Source: DASVEE01 sp036399695
Lineage (GTDB): Bacteria; Acidobacteriota; Thermoanaerobaculia; Gp7-AA8
DNA: 19,057 bases
Assembly (NCBI GenBank): GCA_036399695.1
Contig: DASWMP010000035.1
Location: forward strand, 1 to 19,057
Direction: 5' to 3'
Position 1 is the first letter of the stretch, and each line of letters starts with the position of its first letter. The notes under the pieces are model-generated. The model had not been told where the DNA came from, searched no databases, and saw nothing but the letters and a program-made list of their open reading frames with translations. Positions 13,695-19,057 of the stretch are shown here, one piece after another. The position numbers and the translations under genes are program-made.

Positions 13695-13743
13695 CGGGGA
13701 ACGATGGGACCCATAGGACAGATGGAACCTATGGCACCTATGG
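13695..13743. repeat. Degenerate single-arm copy of the TGGGACCTA repeat family
   Basis: Begins with CGGGGAACGATGGGACC, identical to the 17-bp head of the arm at 151-167, then runs through decayed 9-mers (CATAGGACA, GATGGAACC, TATGGCACC). No full opposite arm is present. A residual hairpin is CCATAGG (13711-13717) with CCTATGG (13728-13734 or 13737-13743). It lies between the converging lipid kinase and the DUF4388-protein gene. Confidence 0.8.
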
Positions 13744-13761
13744 CTCCGCCGGTTTTACCAG

Positions 13762-15060
13762 CTACTCGATCAGCACGATTCCGCCGCGCTCCGGGCGTGA
13801 GACGGCGGGGGTAGCGGCGGCAACATCCACGGTGCGCTGGAGCAGCAGGTCCGTATCGGTCTGGGTGCCGTCGGGCGTGGAGCCGACTACCAGGTAGCGC
13901 TCGGCGCGCGGCACGTACCTGTACGCGTTGCCCCACGGATCCTTCAGCAGGCTGGCGTCCAGGTAGTTGGGTGCGAGCTCCTGCAGGCGTTGCGGGATGC
14001 GGCCGTGCACGGTGTTGTATTGCTCGATGGCCTGGGCGATGGTCTCGATGCGTTGCAGGGAGATCGATTTGCGCACCTCGGTCACGCCGGAGGTGGCGCG
14101 GGTGAACGGGTGCAGCGCGTTGAGCGGGTTTTTCCACGACGTCACCACCAGCCCGATGGCCAGGGCCGCCAGGATGATGACGAGCGGCAGCGGGACGGGC
14201 GTGTCGGCGACGTCCCCTTCATCGACCGGCGTCGACTCGGCGATCACGGCCGCGGCCGACGAGCCGCGCATCTCTTCAATGAGGTCGCGCGTCAGCAACT
14301 CGTAGAGCGACTTGTTCGTGTCGAATTCGGCGAGGCGGGAGACTTCGACGATGTCGCCGACCGTCATGGTGCCGTCGACGAGGTCGTAGATCGATTTCTC
14401 TTCCTGCGAAATGCGGATCTTGTCGCTGTTGACCGGGCTTTTGCGGCGGCGGCCCGACGGCTCGGGGTCGAAGTCGATCTCGTCCGCGTCCTCGGCGCCG
14501 ACGACCACGATCTCCTGGTCCGTCAGCTTCTTGCGAAAGACCATGTCGTACGAGCGGACGCGCTTCTCGATGATCGGCCATTCGTCGATCATCCGCGCGC
14601 CTTCCATCAGGATCGACTCGGCGGTGATCGGCGTGACGTTCTCGCGGTCGTACTCGATCGTCGTTTCCTGCGAGAAGTGGTAATCGCCGTCCTTCCAGCG
14701 GAAGAGGCGATAGACGATCTGCATGATCTGGAGCTGGATCGCGCCGCGAAGCGACTCCTGCGAAATGATCCCGTAGTGCGTGAGGATGAAGCCGAGGCGC
14801 TGGAGCGTCTCTTTCTGGATCTCGAGCGCGCGGCCGAGCTGGTCCTGCGTGAGGACGCCGGTCTTCATCAGTACCGTGCCGAGGCGGTTCTCCAGGCGGC
14901 GGTTGAGCGAGTCGGCACCGACGACTTTGCCGTCGAGGAACGTCACCGTCACGGTGTCGTCCTTGCCGCGCAGCGTCAGCACGCCGGTCTTCCTCTGCAG
15001 CCCGATGAGCTGGAAGATGTCGGCGAGACTGAAGTCTCTGAGTGTGCCTTCGAGTGCCAT
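13762..15060 (-). CDS. DUF4388/PATAN-domain protein fused to a transmembrane helix and GspG-like domain
   Basis: A 432-residue protein. Residues 1-170 match the DUF4388 (PATAN) pattern: MALEGTLRDFSLADIFQLIG, then KTGVLTLRG and GKVVGADS, then helices with TGVLTQDQLGRAL. About 215-265 is a small winged-helix-like segment. A single transmembrane helix is at about 290-308. Residues about 330-400 resemble the globular part of type II secretion or type IV pseudopilin GspG (IAQAIEQYNTVHGRIPQRLQ, then LLKDPWGNAYRYV with DPWGN at 374-378). No prepilin-peptidase motif precedes the helix, so it is not processed as a pilin; the C-terminus should face the periplasm. PATAN domains occur in gliding- and signalling-related response regulators. 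It starts 3 nt after the upstream gene's stop. Confidence 0.85.
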   Translation of the reverse strand: MALEGTLRDFSLADIFQLIGLQRKTGVLTLRGKDDTVTVTFLDGKVVGADSLNRRLENRLGTVLMKTGVLTQDQLGRALEIQKETLQRLGFILTHYGIISQESLRGAIQLQIMQIVYRLFRWKDGDYHFSQETTIEYDRENVTPITAESILMEGARMIDEWPIIEKRVRSYDMVFRKKLTDQEIVVVGAEDADEIDFDPEPSGRRRKSPVNSDKIRISQEEKSIYDLVDGTMTVGDIVEVSRLAEFDTNKSLYELLTRDLIEEMRGSSAAAVIAESTPVDEGDVADTPVPLPLVIILAALAIGLVVTSWKNPLNALHPFTRATSGVTEVRKSISLQRIETIAQAIEQYNTVHGRIPQRLQELAPNYLDASLLKDPWGNAYRYVPRAERYLVVGSTPDGTQTDTDLLLQRTVDVAAATPAVSRPERGGIVLIE

Positions 15061-15063
15061 GAG

Positions 15064-16911
15064 TTAACCGGTCGTCTTCCGGCGGTAGACCGGGAGCGAC
15101 AACATGATCCAGATGATGACGGCGAGGAGAATCGCGGTGGCGCGCACGATGAGCTGCGCCACTTCCGCCGACGGTCCGAGCGCCGGTGCGAGCCGCCCGA
15201 CGAAGATCGCCACGGCGATGAAGAAGCTGAAGAGAATCATGCCGAGGGTGCCGGCGAAGGTGCGCCCTTCGAGCACCTGCGCGGCGCCCGGGAGGAACGT
15301 GGCGAAGAAGCGGTTGCGCACGAGCATGCCGCGGTGATGGTCGCTCACTTCCTCGACCTTCTTGCGTTTCGTGTCGAGCGAGACGCCGTCACGCTTGAGG
15401 TAGATGTGGATGCACTGCGTGCAGTACGTGGCGCTCTCGCGCGCTGATTTGCAGCGGTGGCAGAAGGTGCGGCCGCACTTGATGCAGGCGCCGGCGAAGC
15501 CGCCCCTCCGCCGCTTGAGCCAGAGGAGCAGCCCGAGGACGATGGCGACGAGCGAGCCGATGGTGATCGGATTGAGCGCGCTGGTGAGCGGATCGAAGCG
15601 CGAGTAGTTGCCGAAAAGGATGCGCGCTGCGCCGTCGCCGGCCGCGAGCTGGTCCTGGATCGCCCACGCCTGCGCGATCGGCGGGTGATACATGACGACC
15701 TTCTGCGGCGGAGGGCTCTGCGTGAGCCGCGTGATGAGGCCGCGGTCGAGGTCGCGGGCCTGTTCCAGGAAGCGCGCCTGCTCGGTGAACTTGTACGTCT
15801 CGCCGCTGGCGATCGAGGCGTTGTAGAAGGCGATGGCCAGCGACTTGTCCTGCTGCTGCGCGGTGCCGTACTCGGTCAGCGCGGCGGCGAAGTCGTTGTT
15901 GAGGAAGTGGAGGTTGCCGAGGTTCACGTGCGCGCCGGCAGCGTCGTTCTTGCGCAGCTCGACAGCGCGGCGGTAGTGGACGGCGGCCTGCTCGTCGTTG
16001 CCTTCGAAGAGCTGCAGGTTGCCGAGAAGGACGTGCAGCGTCGGGTTGTCCGGGACAGCGGAGACGAGCTCCTGCATGCGCCGCAGCGCTTCGGGTTGAT
16101 AGCTTTGTTCCGCGCTCGAACGGGCGGCCATGACGACGGTGCTGTCGACGCCCGCGACCCAATGCGCCGTCAGGTCGAGCGCGATCGGCGCGAACGCGGC
16201 CAGCACGCAGAGGACGACGATGGCGATCCGCTCGCCGAGGCTGGCGTAACCGAACAGGAGCGCCAGCCAGTAGAAAACGAGCCACATCGGCCCGAGCCAG
16301 AGGAAGAGCGGGAGAAAGAGCAGCGCGAAGGCGAGCACCGTCACCGAGCCGCCGCTGAGGCGCTGCGCCAGCAGCTCGCGGAAGTCGTGCGCGATGCTGC
16401 GGCCGTAGCGGACGAACAGCGCCAGGGCGAAGACGATGACGGTCAGCGCGAGTGCGACCACGAGGGTGATGACGAGATCGGCGCGGCCGAGGAGATTCGT
16501 CCGGCTGTTGCTGAAGACGCGGGCGAAGCCGCTGAGGGCCAGCGGGACGGCGGCCGCCCAGTCGCGGCGCGCGGCCGCTTCGTCGGCGCGGCTGAACGTG
16601 ACGGCGGGGGACTTCGGGTCGAGCTGGTCGGCGGCCTGCGTGCTCCAGGTGGCGAGCTCGCGGTTTTTCTGGGTGGTGGCGGAGCGCGCCAGCGCCGCGG
16701 CGCTGGCGGCGTACGTCGGATACGTCTTGAGGCCGTTGCTGCGGCCGGTGGCCAGGAGCTCGTTCTTGCGGCGGTTTGCCGAGTCCAGATCCCCGTCACT
16801 CGCCGCGCCGGCAGCCTGCGGCCACACGTCGCGCGGCGACGGCTGTTGCGCCGACGCTCCTCCGACCAGCAGGAGCGCGGCGAGCGCCATGACGGCGACG
16901 CGACAAGTCAT
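15064..16911 (-). CDS. TPR membrane protein with a six-cysteine zinc ribbon
   Basis: A 615-residue membrane protein of unknown role. It has a signal peptide (about 1-21, cleavage near SAQ), a helical N-terminal region to about 135, transmembrane helices near 146-167, 190-215 and 228-247, TPR repeats (about 283-355), another helix (450-466), a zinc-ribbon-like cluster and two final helices (553-572 and 585-605). The cysteines are C476, C479, C484, C487, C497 and C500 (three CxxC pairs), within ACIKCGRTFCHRCKSA. After it, FLPGAAQVLEGR recalls short motifs of small membrane proteins that precede terminal helix pairs. The cysteine cluster should lie opposite the TPR side if both flanks span the membrane. 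ATG 16911 overlaps the DUF1844-gene stop by one base (TGATG). Confidence 0.85.
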   Translation of the reverse strand: MTCRVAVMALAALLLVGGASAQQPSPRDVWPQAAGAASDGDLDSANRRKNELLATGRSNGLKTYPTYAASAAALARSATTQKNRELATWSTQAADQLDPKSPAVTFSRADEAAARRDWAAAVPLALSGFARVFSNSRTNLLGRADLVITLVVALALTVIVFALALFVRYGRSIAHDFRELLAQRLSGGSVTVLAFALLFLPLFLWLGPMWLVFYWLALLFGYASLGERIAIVVLCVLAAFAPIALDLTAHWVAGVDSTVVMAARSSAEQSYQPEALRRMQELVSAVPDNPTLHVLLGNLQLFEGNDEQAAVHYRRAVELRKNDAAGAHVNLGNLHFLNNDFAAALTEYGTAQQQDKSLAIAFYNASIASGETYKFTEQARFLEQARDLDRGLITRLTQSPPPQKVVMYHPPIAQAWAIQDQLAAGDGAARILFGNYSRFDPLTSALNPITIGSLVAIVLGLLLWLKRRRGGFAGACIKCGRTFCHRCKSARESATYCTQCIHIYLKRDGVSLDTKRKKVEEVSDHHRGMLVRNRFFATFLPGAAQVLEGRTFAGTLGMILFSFFIAVAIFVGRLAPALGPSAEVAQLIVRATAILLAVIIWIMLSLPVYRRKTTG

Positions 16912-17459
16912 CAGATGCTCTTGGTCCGTTGAACGTAGGCGAGCTTCAGCTCGCCCAGATGCGTCTCGAGAAAGTCTTCTTCGTCCGGGGTGAGGTTGTT
17001 CTTCGTCTTCTCCTGCAGCAACTGCAGGATCTCGATCATCTGCCGTGCGGCGCGCGGATCGATCTTGCTCTGCGGCTCGTACGGGTTCCGCAGGAGCCCG
17101 AGGGCCATGTAACCCTGGGCGATGAGCGGCTCGATGAAGTTGGTGAACTGCGTGCCGGGATTCTCGGCGCGCTCGGTCATTTTGCGGCGCCGCTCTTCGC
17201 GAGGCGGTTGCGGCGCTTCGGCCTGCTGCGGCGGCTGCTGTCGCGGTGCTTCCGCCTGAGGCTGATGCTGCGCCTCAGCGCTCGGCTGAGGCTTCGCCGG
17301 CGCGTCCGCCGGGGGCGCGGGGGTTGCTTCCGCTGTCGTCACCGGCTCGGCCGGCTGGATCTCTCCTCGGAACTCTTCGCGGATCTGCCCGTCGGCGGTG
17401 AAGATCCGTTTGTCCGTAACCTTCAGTTCTCTCTGTGGTTGCTTCTCGTCCTTCGGCAA
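16911..17459 (-). CDS. DUF1844-domain protein
   Basis: A 182-residue soluble protein. An N-terminal segment with KVTDKRIFTADGQIREEF is followed by a proline-, alanine- and glutamine-rich linker (about 35-90). The conserved C-terminal DUF1844 domain (about 100-180) contains NFIEPLIAQGYMALGLLRNP, KIDPRAARQMIEIL and LTPDEEDFLETHL. The family has no established function. The frame is open to a GTG at 17519, but that would overlap the likely -10 box. A TTG at 17459 has GGAGG 5 nt upstream and gives a start just before KDEKQ, so I chose TTG. It is the first gene of a three-gene operon with the TPR/zinc-ribbon and DUF4388 proteins, joined by a TGATG overlap. Confidence 0.85.
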   Translation of the reverse strand: MPKDEKQPQRELKVTDKRIFTADGQIREEFRGEIQPAEPVTTAEATPAPPADAPAKPQPSAEAQHQPQAEAPRQQPPQQAEAPQPPREERRRKMTERAENPGTQFTNFIEPLIAQGYMALGLLRNPYEPQSKIDPRAARQMIEILQLLQEKTKNNLTPDEEDFLETHLGELKLAYVQRTKSI

Positions 17460-17464
17460 AACTG

Positions 17465-17469
17465 CCTCC
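17465..17469 (-). promoter_or_regulatory. Shine-Dalgarno (GGAGG) that decides a TTG start
   Basis: GGAGG on the minus strand with a 5-nt spacer to TTG 17459. It is the only good ribosome-binding site upstream of the DUF1844 domain and argues against the longer GTG start at 17519. Confidence 0.65.
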
Positions 17470-17509
17470 AGGTAAACCGGGTCAAATCCCCTGTAATCAA
17501 GAGCTTGGC

Positions 17510-17515
17510 ATCTTA
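17510..17515 (-). promoter_or_regulatory. Possible -10 box (TAAGAT) for the DUF1844 operon
   Basis: TAAGAT on the minus strand, about 50 nt before TTG 17459. With GGAGG downstream this is a conventional leadered layout. No -35 box was recognised. Confidence 0.35.
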
Positions 17516-17778
17516 GCACGCAAGGTGCGGCCGCAAAAGCCGTCGATCCGCTTCCAGCTCCTGCTCGTCACCGCGACAGGCGAGGCAGGGGACGAGGTCA
17601 ACCGACAGCAGGAAGCTGATTCGCCGCATGCGTGGAAGATATCACTGTAGCAACGGCGTCAGCGCAACAGACCGTCCGCCGAACCGGCGTCTCCGCTCTC
17701 TCCGCCCGCGCTCCCGGGGCCGAAGCCCCGAGGCCCGAACGGGTGTTAGAGTTTGAACGCGAGAGCGCGGCCAGAGCG

Positions 17779-18891
17779 ATGAAGATTTTCCAGATTCTCG
17801 AGTTCAACCAGTTCAACACCGGCTCGGTCCACCAGATGTTCCAGGCGGCCAGCGGACTGCGCGAGCGGGGCCACGACGTGACGATCGTCAGCCGTCCCGA
17901 CGCCACGCTGGCGTCGAAGGCGGCGGAGAGAGGGGTCGGCTTCCACGGCTTCGGCTTCCGCCACCCGTTCGACCTGCGCACCATCCGTTCCCTCCGCAAG
18001 CTGATCCGCGCCGAGCAGCCGGACGTCATCCATGTGCATAAAGGGATCGCGCACGGGCTGACGCTGGCGGCGTCGCTGGGAACGCCGGTCGGGGCCTTCG
18101 TCGTCAACCGCGGCGTCTCGTTCCCGCTCGACGTCTGGAACCGCGGCAAGTACCGCACCTCGCGCGTCGACCGGATCGTCACGGTCTGCCAGCAGATCAA
18201 AGACGTGATCGTGGCCAGCGGCAAGCTGCCGGAGCAGAAGGTCGAGGTCGTCTACGCCGGCACGGACGTGACGCTCTTCGATCCGGCGAAGTGGGATCCG
18301 ACCGCCTTCCGGCGGGAGAAGGGGATCGCCGGCGACCGCTTCCTGGTGGCGCAGGTCGGCGTGCGCGACTGGAAAGGATGGAAGGAGCTGATCGACTCCG
18401 TCTCGGACGTGGCCGCGCGCCATCCGCACATCCATCTGCTGTTGATCGGCTGCCGGAGCGACGTCGAGAAGAACGAGGTGCTGGCGTACGCCCGCAAGGT
18501 GGGCATCGAGCAGCACGTCACGCCGGTGGAGTACCGCGGCGACATGCCGAACGTCTTCGCCTCCTGCGACGTGGTGGTCGACGCCTCCTGGGCCGGGACC
18601 GGCATCACCGGCACCGTCCGCGAAGCAATGGCCATGGAGAAGCCGGTCATCGCCACCAGCGCCGGCGGCAACGGCGAACTGGTCTCCTCCCCCGGCGTCG
18701 GCTGGCTCATCCCGATGAAGGATCGCGCCGCCCTGACCTGGGCGCTCAGCGCCGTGATCGAAAACCCGGACGAAGCGCGCGCCGTGGCCCGTGCCGCACG
18801 CGAGCACGTGGTCCGCGGCTTCTCGAAGGAACTGCGCATCGACCGCCTGGAGGCGCTGTACTCGCGCATCCTCCGCGAGAGAGCCGGATAG
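17779..18891 (+). CDS. GT4-type (GT-B fold) glycosyltransferase
   Basis: A 370-residue cytoplasmic or membrane-associated glycosyltransferase of the GT4 type. The N-terminal half is a Rossmann-like acceptor domain (MKIFQILEFNQFNTGSVHQM, GLRERGHDVTIVSR, then PDVIHVHKG). The C-terminal half is the sugar-nucleotide domain (VAQVGVRDWKGW, then YRGDMPNVFASCDVVVDAS, then VREAMAMEKPVIATSAGGNGELV, about 280-310). The usual E-x7-E is reduced to one glutamate because TGITGTV replaces the more common EGLPNV-type segment. Likely substrates are lipopolysaccharide or exopolysaccharide precursors. The frame is open upstream to 17632, but sequence before ATG 17779 is low-complexity and includes the hairpin, so ATG 17779 is chosen. 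No other polysaccharide genes are visible within the window. Confidence 0.9.
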   Translation: MKIFQILEFNQFNTGSVHQMFQAASGLRERGHDVTIVSRPDATLASKAAERGVGFHGFGFRHPFDLRTIRSLRKLIRAEQPDVIHVHKGIAHGLTLAASLGTPVGAFVVNRGVSFPLDVWNRGKYRTSRVDRIVTVCQQIKDVIVASGKLPEQKVEVVYAGTDVTLFDPAKWDPTAFRREKGIAGDRFLVAQVGVRDWKGWKELIDSVSDVAARHPHIHLLLIGCRSDVEKNEVLAYARKVGIEQHVTPVEYRGDMPNVFASCDVVVDASWAGTGITGTVREAMAMEKPVIATSAGGNGELVSSPGVGWLIPMKDRAALTWALSAVIENPDEARAVARAAREHVVRGFSKELRIDRLEALYSRILRERAG

Positions 18892-19057
18892 GCAATCTCG
18901 GAGTGCGGTGGCGAAAGACGGAGGGTGTCTCAAAACGGAGCGCACACACTCTGATGGCCTGATTAGAAACCGGCGCCTGCGGGCGCAGACAGACAAGAGT
19001 GTCTGTCCCACATTGAATGCCAGCGTGCCCGCGGGTGCCCGATATTCGGCGGAATCT
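18892..19057. other. Intergenic tail with two hairpins, no gene seen
   Basis: The last 166 bp hold no supported gene. Two perfect hairpins lie back to back: GCGCC/GGCGC (18973-18986, loop 4) and GACAGACA/TGTCTGTC (18988-19007, loop AGAG). The second is a strong 8-bp stem and could terminate glycosyltransferase transcription, although no T-run follows. Its sequence reads MGQTLLSV on the minus strand, a peptide string I recall from spurious ORFs over dispersed palindromic repeats in several high-GC phyla; that memory is uncertain. Confidence 0.5.
18988..19007. repeat. Perfect 8-bp palindromic hairpin
   Basis: GACAGACA, loop AGAG, TGTCTGTC. It lies 97 bp after the glycosyltransferase stop; a second 5-bp hairpin is directly upstream. 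Confidence 0.7.

Larger units (their letters stand above)
17460..17778. other. Divergent intergenic region between DUF1844 operon and glycosyltransferase
   Basis: A 319-bp spacer with no credible gene and none of the tandem-unit inverted repeats found elsewhere. On the minus strand it holds GGAGG (17465-17469), the ribosome-binding site for TTG 17459, and TAAGAT (17515-17510), a possible -10 box giving a leader of about 43 nt. On the plus strand, TAGAGT (17747-17752) is a weak -10 candidate for the glycosyltransferase. A perfect 6-bp hairpin, CGGGGC with loop CGAA and GCCCCG, lies at 17715-17730 just before it. A short plus ORF (17435-17650) covers part of the region but has no recognisable features. 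Confidence 0.5.

Noticed and set aside
13990..16932. Plus-strand ORFs of about 485 and 491 codons (13990-15447 and 15457-16932)
   Set aside because: They lie antisense to the DUF4388 and TPR/zinc-ribbon genes, which have clear domain motifs and coupled starts; the products are rich in E, D, R and G without motifs.
17435..17650. 71-codon ORF in the divergent spacer before the glycosyltransferase
   Set aside because: No ribosome-binding site, no motif, and its first part overlaps the start of the DUF1844 gene on the other strand.
17632..17778. 49-residue N-terminal extension of the glycosyltransferase
   Set aside because: Low-complexity A/R/P sequence covering a GC hairpin; GT4 proteins normally begin at the MKIFQIL strand.
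17746..19011. 421-codon minus-strand ORF opposite the glycosyltransferase
   Set aside because: Shadow of a clear GT4-type gene; its N-terminal part is only the translated terminal hairpin.

Overview
The window is a gene-dense, high-GC stretch from a diderm bacterium. My best guess is Acidobacteriota or a neighbouring phylum. That rests on the mix of a DUF4388/PATAN protein with a GspG-like tail, a DUF1844 protein, an AttH-type secreted protein and repeat-filled gene junctions; it is an inference without any phylogenetic marker. I see no rRNA, tRNA, CRISPR array, transposase or integrase.

Layout. (1) 3-215, the 3' end of an unrecognised plus-strand gene. (2) 262-3790, a tightly coupled minus-strand operon: TPR/double cyclic-nucleotide-binding protein, seven-helix membrane protein, PAP2 phosphatase. 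(3) 3887-6573, plus strand: secreted AttH/CrtC-type protein, aldo/keto reductase, tRNA methyltransferase TrmL. (4) 6699-10106, minus strand: FtsX-type permease and its ATPase. (5) 10155-11298, plus strand: two small membrane proteins and a zinc-metallopeptidase-like protein. (6) 11397-12776, minus strand: HtrA/Deg protease, divergent from a lipid kinase (12815-13684, plus). (7) 13762-17459, a minus-strand operon: DUF1844 protein, TPR/zinc-ribbon membrane protein, DUF4388/PATAN-GspG-like fusion. (8) 17779-18891, plus strand: a GT4-type glycosyltransferase, followed by a short hairpin-bearing tail.

The most unusual content lies between the genes. Seven junctions carry inverted repeats whose arms are tandem 7-9 bp units, and an eighth carries a degenerate copy of one of these families. 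There are at least five unit families (TGGGACCTA, CTGCGTT, GTTGGGCG/GTTGGCG, GGATTGA, GTTGTCC), and arms of one locus match each other closely. The repeats run into coding sequence: they supply part of a signal peptide, a stop codon, a Shine-Dalgarno motif and a protein N-terminus, and a sixth heptamer tract sits inside the permease gene. They do not look like ordinary terminators, because they occur at convergent, co-directional and divergent junctions alike.

A second pattern is promoter architecture. Several operon-leading genes lack a Shine-Dalgarno motif but have a TATAAT/TACAAT-like box 7-13 nt before the start codon, suggesting leaderless or very short-leader transcripts. Genes with good Shine-Dalgarno motifs (10155, 17459) are also present, so both initiation modes are probably used.

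Functionally the window is mostly envelope biology: phospholipid phosphatase, lipid kinase, LolD/MacB-type ABC transporter, AttH-type secreted protein, periplasmic protease, small membrane proteins and a glycosyltransferase.
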